Shown here: positions 18,075-27,091 of the stretch, piece by piece
Numbering within the stretch: the first letter of the stretch is position 1
How the letters are laid out: every line of letters begins with the position of its first letter
Assembly: GCA_002428985.1 (NCBI GenBank)
Contig: DIYL01000017.1
Coordinates: 98,138-162,137, forward strand
From: Anaerolineales bacterium UBA6055
GTDB taxonomy: Bacteria; Chloroflexota; Anaerolineae; Aggregatilineales; Phototrophicaceae
DNA: 64,000 nucleotides
Direction: 5' to 3'
The notes under the pieces: generated by a model
What the model was told of the DNA's origin: nothing
Seen by the model: the letters and a program-made list of their open reading frames with translations, nothing else
Database searches by the model: none
Translations under genes and position numbers: made by a program

Positions 18075-19517
18075 ATGAATGTCATAGACCATGCAATTCT
18101 CATACCTGCATCCCCAGAATTTATCTGGCGTTTTTTGGGAGATGTGTCGCAAAACTCCAATTGGCAAGAAGATTGTAATGATATCTCATTTCTAACAACC
18201 CAACATGAGGGGCGTGGGACACGGTGGCGTTACACAACACCAAAAGGTAAAGATGTTATCGTAGAAATTTCTGCATGGTATGACACACTTGGATATGAGT
18301 ATCGCATCGTTGAAGGCAGTTCCGTAAATGAAAACCAAGGGCGCATCCGCCTACAAGAAATCGCTGAAGGCACTTTAGTACAATGGACATTTAATTATGA
18401 ACTTGAAGGCATGTTAGGTGGACTACGCAATTCCATAGGGCTTAAACGAACACTAACAAATAATATACAGGATAGTCTGCGTAACTTGTATAAACTAGTC
18501 CAACAAGAAACTGGTGGCATTTCTACTCATGAAGCGCGCGCTCTATTACAGGAAGCCCCTGCTGTTGAGGAACGAGAAAACTATCAACCCCGCTACCCAT
18601 CTAATTTTACAGAAGATTCAGATAGCAATATATTTAAAGAATCACAATATCCATCAGAAACATCTATTGCGTACCAAGCAGAACAAGAAGGCATTGTTGA
18701 GCCACCTGTAGCAGACGACGACACTAAGCCAAATCCGGTTGTACAGGGAACGGATGAAATTGAGGCGGTAAACAGTAGTAGTGGATCATTGGAACATCAA
18801 ATAACAGAACCACCGCTAACAGATGATGATACAAAACCCAATGCGCCAATAGAAAAAATCGAAGCCATTGAGCCAAATTCAACAGAAGATGACATAATAC
18901 AGTTGCCAGCTGTTGAGTCTACAATCGAAGAAAAAGATGAAGAAATTCAAGACAATATCAAAAGCGAAACGGAAACACCTAGTGAAGTCGTAGCAACTAA
19001 CCTTACCCCTGATATTCGTGACACATCACGCATTAGTGTATTTGAAGTCTTTGGCTTACAAAAACCCAGTGAAACGCAAGAGCTCAGTGCCATTACAGAT
19101 GAAGACATTGTAAAAATGGCAGAAAATGAGGATAGCAAACTCGCTACACTGGAATCAGACGTTGTTCAAATTGATGAGCCTGCCGAACTAGATGATACAG
19201 ATGACAACATTAGCAAATCCCCAGAAATAGAGGATAATAAGCGTGGTACAATTGAATCAGGTGTTATTCATGTTGATGAACCTATTGAAACTAATGAGGA
19301 TGACCACCTATCATCAATACCAACCGATCAACCCGCTCTGCCACAAATTGCGGATACACCAGAAACCGTTGTGCCTGATGCAATCGTTGACGAACCAATG
19401 AATATCGCAGAAACCTCAGTAGTATCAGCTCAATATACATCAGTAGAATCAAAATCAGTTAAGGGCTTACGTTTTATCCTTCGTCAAAAAGTGATCAATC
19501 TAAGACCTAGAAAATAA
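18075..19517 (+). CDS. SRPBCC-domain protein with long acidic repetitive tail
   Basis: 480 residues. Residues 1-145 match the SRPBCC/polyketide cyclase fold (PASPEFIWRFLGDVSQNSNW, VQWTFNYELEG), a hydrophobic ligand-binding family. The rest is disordered and strongly acidic, with repeated phrases: PPVADDDTKPN and PPLTDDDTKPN, and VVQIDEP and VIHVDEP. It ends in a short basic tail (LRFILRQKVINLRPRK) that could bind membrane or nucleic acid. The combination of a small lipid-binding-like head with an acidic tail is unusual. Ligand unknown. Confidence 0.75.
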   Translation: MNVIDHAILIPASPEFIWRFLGDVSQNSNWQEDCNDISFLTTQHEGRGTRWRYTTPKGKDVIVEISAWYDTLGYEYRIVEGSSVNENQGRIRLQEIAEGTLVQWTFNYELEGMLGGLRNSIGLKRTLTNNIQDSLRNLYKLVQQETGGISTHEARALLQEAPAVEERENYQPRYPSNFTEDSDSNIFKESQYPSETSIAYQAEQEGIVEPPVADDDTKPNPVVQGTDEIEAVNSSSGSLEHQITEPPLTDDDTKPNAPIEKIEAIEPNSTEDDIIQLPAVESTIEEKDEEIQDNIKSETETPSEVVATNLTPDIRDTSRISVFEVFGLQKPSETQELSAITDEDIVKMAENEDSKLATLESDVVQIDEPAELDDTDDNISKSPEIEDNKRGTIESGVIHVDEPIETNEDDHLSSIPTDQPALPQIADTPETVVPDAIVDEPMNIAETSVVSAQYTSVESKSVKGLRFILRQKVINLRPRK

Positions 19518-19519
19518 AA

Positions 19520-19541
19520 AGCACCTCTTTCTTTAGGTGCT
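19520..19541 (-). terminator. Terminator between convergent genes
   Basis: AGCACCT, 8-base loop, AGGTGCT. On the minus strand it is followed by a T-rich tract, so it best serves the glycosyltransferase gene; it may also stop rightward transcripts. Confidence 0.65.
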
Positions 19542-19587
19542 CATTGTGATTGAGGTAAGTGTGTACAACACTTCTATCGAAAGCTAT

Positions 19588-20817
19588 TTACTTCACCAAA
19601 CCATCGAAAGCAAACAAAAGGCGTTCGGCGATACTCCCCCAAGCATAACTCAACGCATTTTCTTTAGCATTTTTACCCATTTGGTGATGCAAAATTGGGT
19701 TTTTAAGCACATCAACAATGCGGGAAGCTAGCTTTTGTGGATGTCGTGCAGGTACTAGAAACCCAGTTTGTCTATCATCCACCAAAAATGGAAGCCCACC
19801 CACATTCGACGCAATCACCGGCGTACCTGCCGCCATTGCTTCTAATGCAACCATACCAAACGATTCATATTCAGATGGCAAAATCACAGTCGTAGCAGCA
19901 GCATACCATTTAGCGAGAACATCTTGGTTTTTCGCACCCAAGAAATTAACAACATCTTCCAAACCTAATTCAGCAACAAGGTTTTGCAATGCAAGCATAT
20001 CGGAATCTGTCGAGTCTTTTGGATCACCACCGATCACAGCGAAGCGTGTCTTGTCCAAAATATCAGGATGATCATGTTTGATAATATGTAACGCCTCAAC
20101 AATACTATCAACAGCTTTCAATGGTTCAATACGCCCGACAAATAATAGTAAGTTGACATCATGCGGTATATCCAATTCATCTCGTACCGCTTCACGAGAC
20201 ATAGGATAAAATCGGTCAACATTAACACCAGGTGGGCATACAAGAATTTTTCGAGAGTCAGCATGGTATAGCTTTTGCAATTGATCGGATTCCGCAGGTG
20301 TATTAGCGATTATCATATCAGCCCACTTTACAATTTGTGTTTCGACCTGAATCCTAATCTCTGGTTCGAACGATGTAACAGACGGAATACGATTTTTTAA
20401 GTGCCCCAATGTATGAAATACTTGCACAAAGGGGGTTCCCCACGTTTCTTTTAGCTGTTCTGCGACCCACCCACTCAGCCAATAGTGACTGAATACAAGA
20501 TCATATGAAACATTATGGCGAATGGTATAAGCTATTACGCCGGATGTGAATTCTTGTAAGTGTGGGTAAATTTCCAGTGGAAACATTTTATCGGGTGTGC
20601 CGGCAACGATATTGATAACATTGACATTTTCATCAAGTGAATTATCAACCTGAGTCTGATTTGGACTAACGCGACGTGTAAATATATCAACGCCAATACC
20701 TAGCCTACTGAATTCTTGTGCAATTTCTCTAATGTAAGTGTTCATACCACCTACTTTTTTACCACCCGGAGGTGCGATAGGGCTAGTATGCACAGAAAGA
20801 ATAGCAATGCGCTTCAT
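19588..20817 (-). CDS. GT4 family glycosyltransferase, MshA/sucrose-phosphate-synthase-like
   Basis: 409 residues with GT-B fold. The N-terminal loop GGKKVGGMNTYIREIA is the donor/acceptor site of MshA-type GT4 enzymes. The C-terminal half has FVGRIEPLKAVDSI, GGDPKDSTDSD, and the EX7E motif in PSEYESFGMVALEAMAAG. MshA joins GlcNAc to inositol phosphate in mycothiol synthesis; related enzymes make other glycosides. A PIG-L deacetylase gene follows upstream on the same strand, the same partner class as MshB. The acceptor here cannot be fixed from sequence. Confidence 0.85.
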   Translation of the reverse strand: MKRIAILSVHTSPIAPPGGKKVGGMNTYIREIAQEFSRLGIGVDIFTRRVSPNQTQVDNSLDENVNVINIVAGTPDKMFPLEIYPHLQEFTSGVIAYTIRHNVSYDLVFSHYWLSGWVAEQLKETWGTPFVQVFHTLGHLKNRIPSVTSFEPEIRIQVETQIVKWADMIIANTPAESDQLQKLYHADSRKILVCPPGVNVDRFYPMSREAVRDELDIPHDVNLLLFVGRIEPLKAVDSIVEALHIIKHDHPDILDKTRFAVIGGDPKDSTDSDMLALQNLVAELGLEDVVNFLGAKNQDVLAKWYAAATTVILPSEYESFGMVALEAMAAGTPVIASNVGGLPFLVDDRQTGFLVPARHPQKLASRIVDVLKNPILHHQMGKNAKENALSYAWGSIAERLLFAFDGLVK

Positions 20818-20994
20818 AGATTGATATTTATCCTATTCTAGGTTAACAATGGAAAACTGAATGTCTTTTGTTATTTCAATGCTCGTTACTACTGACGATA
20901 CAAGTTATCAATTTCTTACCTAAATAAAAGGTGAGATCGTAACCTGAATAGAAAATTATCTAATAGAAGAAAATTAAATGCGGTAGCGATTACT

Positions 20995-21879
20995 TTAGTC
21001 TGTAACACCCTTAAATAGATCGTATTCATCAATTTCGCTACCGATTGGTTCAGGAAACACACGCGTCAGACGGTCATATCCAGCAATACGACGGCGTAAC
21101 CATGCAGGTAACACAGCGAGCATGCCCCGTGTCCCCGTATTGCGTCCTTGACCTTGGCTAATATGACAATCCGATGCTTGATCCCATAAATCCATATAGT
21201 CACGCACATCAATTAAAGTATGCGTTGGCTCGAGATTATCCTGTACTGCCTGTAAATCTAGATCGCGATTTAACCCCATCCGGCGAACATCTTTTCCTTG
21301 CAATCTCAACAACATCAAATAAAACCCATAAAACTTTTCAGCAGGAATCGACGCATAATATAACTTTTGGGGTTTGTATGGGAGGAGCGAAGACCCTGCG
21401 TAACTATCATCGCTGGCTAGTGTAAATGCTTGTGCGGTTGCTTGTTGAATAGCAATATGATCAGGATGTCCATAACCACCAAAGCGATTAAACGTCACAA
21501 TCACCTGTGGTTGAACCTGGCGGAAAATTTCAACTAATCTCTGGGTTACGTTATCTGCATGATTTTGCCACTGATACCATAGACAATTTTCAGCTTTATT
21601 AGACTCATCTCCAAGCATACCGCTATCTTGATATTGCAAACGAATGATCTCGTTAATGCCTAAAATCTGTTTAGAGCATTCCAGCTCTCGTAGACGAATT
21701 TCAGCAAGTGTGGATTGCTCATTCGCAATAGCTTCATCCGGGGTACCCATATCACCGTCGGTTGCACAAACATAATCCACCTGAACACCTTGAGCAACAT
21801 ATTTAGCAATTAAACCGCCACTACCAAAACTTTCATCATCAGGGTGCGCATATACAATCATCATTTTTTTTTGTGTCAT
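20995..21879 (-). CDS. PIG-L/LmbE family deacetylase, MshB-like
   Basis: 294 residues. The zinc site motif AHPDDE is at residues 11-16, with the second motif GYGHPDHIAIQQ near 136 and the Asp general base in the first motif. The family removes N-acetyl groups from GlcNAc conjugates in mycothiol, bacillithiol and GPI-like pathways. It lies 177 bases upstream of the GT4 gene in the same orientation. Long insert residues 190-255 (RMGLNRDLDLQAVQ) match the MshB/Mca branch. Substrate is inferred only. Confidence 0.85.
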   Translation of the reverse strand: MTQKKMMIVYAHPDDESFGSGGLIAKYVAQGVQVDYVCATDGDMGTPDEAIANEQSTLAEIRLRELECSKQILGINEIIRLQYQDSGMLGDESNKAENCLWYQWQNHADNVTQRLVEIFRQVQPQVIVTFNRFGGYGHPDHIAIQQATAQAFTLASDDSYAGSSLLPYKPQKLYYASIPAEKFYGFYLMLLRLQGKDVRRMGLNRDLDLQAVQDNLEPTHTLIDVRDYMDLWDQASDCHISQGQGRNTGTRGMLAVLPAWLRRRIAGYDRLTRVFPEPIGSEIDEYDLFKGVTD

Positions 21880-22054
21880 AGAATTTAAGTTCTCAATTTT
21901 TTGAATACTAATAAGATGAAGAGTGATGTTATTTAATTATACTTACGAACTAGATAATAAACGAAGCTCTAATCTTTGCCGAGGTTTAGATTACAGCAAC
22001 CTCGGTGTACAACGACGATTAGTTCAACATTCCTGTGTAACACAAGCATTTATC

Positions 22055-25000
22055 CTATCGTGAGCGCAGTGTAAATATGGGAACAGTTCCCAACACAATC
22101 ACTGACAGACTCATTGTGACGATTATTAATGCATTTCGCCATCTTGGTGTTTCTCCCGTAGTTGGTAATTGGCTTACACTGATAGTTCTGGCAGAAACTT
22201 CGTCACTAAGAGAATTATCAATAATAAATGGGGTTTCAATATTGGGATTAATGCGAGTTACGATCTCTACCGTCACAACTTGATTAGGTGCAAGTGTATC
22301 GAGGCGAAATTCTACAACCTGCCCATTTATTGTCACTGTACCTTCCAACGCATCAACAGAAATAATCGATAAGTTACTTGGTATTGAATCATCAAAGCCG
22401 ATAAAACTCTGGGGTATAGTATCAGGATTCTTTAGCGTAACAATCCAGGTGACAATTTCGCCTGCTTGCGCAAAATACGGAGTAACATCTTTCGTGACGT
22501 CGCTATTCCCAATAATCCGACTCTGCGATAAATCACTTGAATTACCAGCACTATTAGAATTATCAGAGATAGTCATATTATTCGTATCATTACTGTCGTC
22601 AGTGTCATCGTCTTCATCTAATCGACGAGCCAAGATACCTACCTTACGGGGTTCCGATGTTTCTAAAAGATCATTAGAAATCGCATCACGAGCACGTTGT
22701 GCAAACGAATTCCAAGCTATCGTTTCAGGGATCGCATCTCCATTAATACGCATGGGCACAAGAAATTCCATTTGTTGAGCAGGTTGGAAAAACGGATCGC
22801 TGTTCCCAGTCCCAAATGGCGCAACAATCCGGTAAGCACGTACATCTTCAAAATCATCAGGAGTCGTTGTCCAATCATCAGTGCATGTGCCAGTAGGTTG
22901 CCATGGATCAACATTATTTGCATTGGAAACCTCGGGGCGACATGGATTACTAGAATCAGAATATTCAATTGTTAGATCAAGTCCTTGTGTAAACGCGTCG
23001 TTTGGCGTAACTTGGCCTGTGATGAAGGCTTGCCATGCCGTTTGACGAGCAGATGAAACCAATGGTTGTCCTGAGCCAGTATCCCCAACATAAGGGAGAA
23101 TATTATAGGTAATATAATCTGTTAGAGGTACATTACCAGCATTTTGCATACGCATCTTATACAAGAAGAGTCCATCAAATATACCCTGTGCCACACACGG
23201 AAAGCGAGTAAAACCTGTATCCGTTCCATCATCAGGGCAATCTGTATTGGATGGATCCGATGGTAAAATATTGGGGAATGAGAGATCCCCCTGAATCCAT
23301 TCAGAAGAAATCATGGCGGCTGCCTGTGTTACAGTAAATGCACTACTCACTGAACACACGCCATCATCAGTCGTCACTCCATCACCATCAATGTCATTAA
23401 TGTCTGTACTAGTCGTTGAGATACCCTGACAAATAAGGGTATCAACGTTCGAGACATAAGATAATGTATTGTTATACGTGCCCGATACTGTATTAGGCAC
23501 AACACGTGTCGAAAATACGACCGTGATCGTATGGTTATCAAAATCAGGTTCGGTAACAATCAGAGGATTAGCCACACCAGCAGATCCGCCAATCTGCACA
23601 GCACCAGCGGGAACGGTGTCACTCCAGATCCATATAAGTTCTGTTCGGTTGCCTACAGGCGTTACAATTAAATTTGGGAGAACACGTTCACTTACAGGAA
23701 TTCCTGAGGAGAAACGTACATCGTCCCAGCTAACAAATTCAAGTTCCGGCGGAAGAAGATCATAAATCGCCAAGCCTTCGAGAGGTTGATTTGAAGCTTC
23801 GTTTATATTCAAGACCGCTTCAAACTGTATAATTCCATTGGGTGGAGCGGATGGATTAACAACATTTTTGACAGGCAAAATATTGGTTGAAGCATCCAAC
23901 ACATCAATATTAACATCTGACGTATTTGGGGTGGTTACTGTGCTGCCCGATACATTCGTAAACGCTGTATTTGTAAAATTCTGGCTCGTATATCCAACTT
24001 TAGGTGTAAACACAATTTCTGGCGGTTCAATCAATTCAAATATAGATGTTATCGGATCAGTAAAACGCCATTCAATCAATGTAATATCATCTGCAGTAAA
24101 ACTACTTGGGAAATCTGCAGGTGTAAAGGTCATACTAGAGCTACCATCTACGACGGCTAATAAAGCTTCGTTGGCAAGGCTATCACAGCAGATGTAAATT
24201 TCTGCTGTAATCGCTGGCGACCATAAACCACTGATGATCTGAACAATATCAAATATAGGTGTTCCTAGACCATCAACAGGCATTGTATCGCCAATAACAA
24301 CATCCTCAAGTGGTACATTACTCGCACTTATGTCAAGCTCCAAGAAAAATCGTCCGATCCCCCCTGCCCCCAAAGGAGAACCTGTTTGTGTCTTTGTCAC
24401 CCGCACATCACGAGCATCTGCCGAGACAGTCGTTACATTGCCGACTTCATTGATAAATACCTCAGCGCCAGCAGACTCTGGTAAGCCAGTGGAACTGACA
24501 GAATTGAGTATAGTATCCCCTATACTAAAATCACTTGACGGAAACAATAATGTGACCTCTTCAGAAAAACCACCGCTCTCGACTGATACGCTACTGTAAT
24601 TCCAAGTTATTGTGTTATTGACAGTATCAATTGTCGGAGCCGGACTACCTGTTGCATTAACGACAACTGCATTAGCTGGATACGTATCAACAATAGTCAA
24701 CGTATCTGCATCAAGGTTGCCAAAAGGTGTATCAGGCTCGACTTCCACACGATAAACGACATTCGTATCGAGCGCAGGGCTCGAATTTTCTAAACCGACC
24801 AAAGATTTTTGTACATCCCATTGGAACACAGCAGGTTCTATGTCAATATCAATAGATGAGTTAACCACACCAAAGCCATCATCTGGCTCAGTAATTGTTC
24901 CTACAATAAGCGTCGTAATATCCACGTCAGGTAGTGCAGTATCGCGAATGCGAACTGTCACAAGAGCTTCGGCAGCACTGCCATCTTGATAATTGGGGAA

Positions 25001-25315
25001 CTGAATTGCAATATCTTGACCGGCAACATTACCAGCGAAACCAAGCGGCACTTCAAGTGATGTAATCTGTAAGCTAGGATCTAACGACGAACTAATTAAC
25101 AAATCGCCACATGTGATTTGCAAACTATTACACGAAAAACTAATGCGGTATTGAACCTCATCACCAGGGCTGAATGGACCTGTGTAACCCGGAGCAAGTG
25201 TGATGTTGAGTAATAATGTACCTGTCGCAAACACGCGAATGGTATGCAACAAAACCAAGATTAGACCAGAAGCGAGCGCGAAAGTTTTCCAAGGCTTATC
25301 AATGAATCGACTCAT
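22055..25315 (-). CDS. Secreted DUF11-repeat surface protein with C-terminal LPTTG sorting signal
   Basis: 1086 residues. Residues 1-31 are a Sec signal. The body is a chain of Asp/Asn/Thr-rich beta-sandwich units with DUF11 features, such as VTKTQTGSPLGAGGIGRFFL, FTPKVGYTSQNFTNTAF, LPVKNVVNPSAPPNG and a final VTKDVTPYFAQAGEIVTWIV. The C-terminus has LPTTGE near residue 1050, then a hydrophobic helix and RSR, which is a full cell-wall sorting signal for a sortase. No sortase gene is in the window. It stands alone, with over 500 bases of non-coding DNA upstream. Confidence 0.88.
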   Translation of the reverse strand: MSRFIDKPWKTFALASGLILVLLHTIRVFATGTLLLNITLAPGYTGPFSPGDEVQYRISFSCNSLQITCGDLLISSSLDPSLQITSLEVPLGFAGNVAGQDIAIQFPNYQDGSAAEALVTVRIRDTALPDVDITTLIVGTITEPDDGFGVVNSSIDIDIEPAVFQWDVQKSLVGLENSSPALDTNVVYRVEVEPDTPFGNLDADTLTIVDTYPANAVVVNATGSPAPTIDTVNNTITWNYSSVSVESGGFSEEVTLLFPSSDFSIGDTILNSVSSTGLPESAGAEVFINEVGNVTTVSADARDVRVTKTQTGSPLGAGGIGRFFLELDISASNVPLEDVVIGDTMPVDGLGTPIFDIVQIISGLWSPAITAEIYICCDSLANEALLAVVDGSSSMTFTPADFPSSFTADDITLIEWRFTDPITSIFELIEPPEIVFTPKVGYTSQNFTNTAFTNVSGSTVTTPNTSDVNIDVLDASTNILPVKNVVNPSAPPNGIIQFEAVLNINEASNQPLEGLAIYDLLPPELEFVSWDDVRFSSGIPVSERVLPNLIVTPVGNRTELIWIWSDTVPAGAVQIGGSAGVANPLIVTEPDFDNHTITVVFSTRVVPNTVSGTYNNTLSYVSNVDTLICQGISTTSTDINDIDGDGVTTDDGVCSVSSAFTVTQAAAMISSEWIQGDLSFPNILPSDPSNTDCPDDGTDTGFTRFPCVAQGIFDGLFLYKMRMQNAGNVPLTDYITYNILPYVGDTGSGQPLVSSARQTAWQAFITGQVTPNDAFTQGLDLTIEYSDSSNPCRPEVSNANNVDPWQPTGTCTDDWTTTPDDFEDVRAYRIVAPFGTGNSDPFFQPAQQMEFLVPMRINGDAIPETIAWNSFAQRARDAISNDLLETSEPRKVGILARRLDEDDDTDDSNDTNNMTISDNSNSAGNSSDLSQSRIIGNSDVTKDVTPYFAQAGEIVTWIVTLKNPDTIPQSFIGFDDSIPSNLSIISVDALEGTVTINGQVVEFRLDTLAPNQVVTVEIVTRINPNIETPFIIDNSLSDEVSARTISVSQLPTTGETPRWRNALIIVTMSLSVIVLGTVPIFTLRSR

Positions 25316-25839
25316 ACCCTATCTCATTAGATGGATAAATCATTACAGAGATTATTTCGTTGAAAATATCTTACTACTTTAATTTGCATGGAGAATAAGA
25401 CTTTAGATATAAACAACATACTCAATCCAAACATTTGAGACGTATATCTTGCTATCACTTGTATTGGAATAGGAATAGCATTTGTTAGGGTATCTTTATG
25501 ACTTTCAGTTGTGAACAATATCGATAGAAGCTACCTAAAAACACCAACATTAGATCGAATTTGATGGAGTATAAAATAGGTTCGTGAAACTTAGGCTTTT
25601 CGTGCCAACCCCAAATGAAAAGCTCTGATATCAACCAAAGCTCTATTAAGAGCATTTTTTGGAAATTTGATTCTCCCCTACTTATTGCATTTATGCCTAT
25701 CTCTTCCGTCTAGAGACAAAGATATCATCATTAAACTGCTTTCTTGCGTCTACAGAAATGATCCTTAATCAGACAAATTATGGTATATTTGCAAGTATAT
25801 ATAAATCTTTGATTAAAATAAATTCTTTAGGAATAAATA
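25316..25839. other. Intergenic region between the surface protein and fuconate dehydratase genes
   Basis: 524 AT-rich bases between divergent genes. The only conspicuous structure is the hairpin pair at 25595-25660, described separately. A short minus ORF at 25327-25518 lacks a ribosome-binding site and is not called. Confidence 0.6.
25595..25660 (+). ncRNA. Candidate small RNA or leader attenuator
   Basis: Two stems in sequence: GCTTTTC/GAAAAGC (25595-25601 with 25617-25623) and GCTCT/AGAGC (25640-25644 with 25649-25653), the second followed by six T. This is the form of a terminator, yet no rightward gene lies upstream. Either a small RNA ends here, or it is an attenuator in the long leader of the gene at 25840. 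A TATAAAAT lies at 25570. Confidence 0.3.
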
Positions 25840-27075
25840 ATGGCATCATTGACAATTAAACGTGTAGAAGCCTATGATGTGCGCTACCCGTTGGAGGCTG
25901 GCGAAGGGGCAGACAGTATTCATTCTAACCCTGAATATTCTTATGCAGTTACCAAACTAGTAAGTGGTCAATCCCAAGAAGGTATCGGTCTCGCGTTTAC
26001 ACTTGGCGGCGGCAATGATCTTGTTTGCAAAGCAATTACTGCGTTGAGTTCAGTCTTGGTGGGGCGAGAGATTGAGTCTCTCATGGCAGAATTTGGTGAT
26101 GTATATTCGCAGATACTGGACCATCCGCAATATCGTTGGCTTGGACCCCATAAAGGCATCGTACATCTCGCGCTAAGTTCAATCGTAAATGCTTGTTTTG
26201 ACTTGTGGGCAAAGTCGCGAGGTGTGCCATTATGGAAGTTGCTCATCGATCTGTCTCCTCAAGATATACTCCACACACTTCATCTTAGATATGTGGAAGA
26301 TTTTTTGACCCATGATGAAGCACTGGAGATGTTAACGACAGCCAAACAAACACAATCCAATCGGCTGCCAATTCTAGATACGGGTTATCCAGGATACGAT
26401 ACATCAATCGGCTGGTTTCAGTATAGTGATGATACCATCAAACAGAATATTGCTACTTCTTTGGATCTCGGATTTTCTGCTGTGAAATTGAAAGTTGGAT
26501 CAGCGGAAGCAGAGCGTGATATTCGTCGCGCAATGCTCGTGCGAGAAACCGTTGGTGATGATGTCCGCGTTATGTTGGATGCCAACCAGCAATGGACGTT
26601 ACCACAAGCGATTCGTATTTGTTTAGAATTGGGACAAATGAATCCTTACTGGATAGAAGAGCCCACTCATCCAGACGATATTTTGGCACATCAGACCTTA
26701 GCCCGTGCTATAGCACCTATGAAACTAGCACTAGGTGAACATGTTCCTAATCAGGTCATTTTTAAGAACTATATTCAAGCGAATACAGCAGGATACATTC
26801 AAGCCGATTGTGTAAGGCTTGGTGGCATTAGCGAGTTCATCACCGTAAGCTTAATGGCAAAGAAATACAATATTCCGGTTGTACCACACGTTGGCGATAT
26901 GGGTCAAATCCACCAACATCTAGTGCTATTCAATCATATTGCACTCAAACATAAGGTGATATTTTTGGAATATATCCCACATCTACGACAACACTTCAAA
27001 CACCCAGCAATTGTAAAAGATGGAGTCTATCACACGCCTCAAGTCGCAGGTAGCAGTAGTGATCTCATTTTCTAA
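25840..27075 (+). CDS. fucD: L-fuconate dehydratase (enolase superfamily)
   Basis: 411 residues. Converts L-fuconate to 2-keto-3-deoxy-L-fuconate in oxidative fucose breakdown. The active site is complete for the FucD branch: VKLKVG base pair of lysines, metal ligands MLDANQQW, WIEEPTHPDD and GEHVP, and the His in PHVGDMGQIHQHL. The N-terminal capping domain begins TIKRVEAYDVRYPLEAGEGADSI-like, as in fuconate dehydratases. It heads a three-gene operon with an oxidoreductase and a mutarotase. Activity on L-rhamnonate-like acids cannot be ruled out. It is the best substrate clue for the locus. Confidence 0.88.
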   Translation: MASLTIKRVEAYDVRYPLEAGEGADSIHSNPEYSYAVTKLVSGQSQEGIGLAFTLGGGNDLVCKAITALSSVLVGREIESLMAEFGDVYSQILDHPQYRWLGPHKGIVHLALSSIVNACFDLWAKSRGVPLWKLLIDLSPQDILHTLHLRYVEDFLTHDEALEMLTTAKQTQSNRLPILDTGYPGYDTSIGWFQYSDDTIKQNIATSLDLGFSAVKLKVGSAEAERDIRRAMLVRETVGDDVRVMLDANQQWTLPQAIRICLELGQMNPYWIEEPTHPDDILAHQTLARAIAPMKLALGEHVPNQVIFKNYIQANTAGYIQADCVRLGGISEFITVSLMAKKYNIPVVPHVGDMGQIHQHLVLFNHIALKHKVIFLEYIPHLRQHFKHPAIVKDGVYHTPQVAGSSSDLIF

Positions 27076-27091
27076 GGTAAAGGATATTGTG

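Noticed and set aside
25327..25518. 63-codon minus ORF in the fucD upstream region
   Set aside because: No ribosome-binding site, no relation to neighbours and ordinary AT-rich composition.
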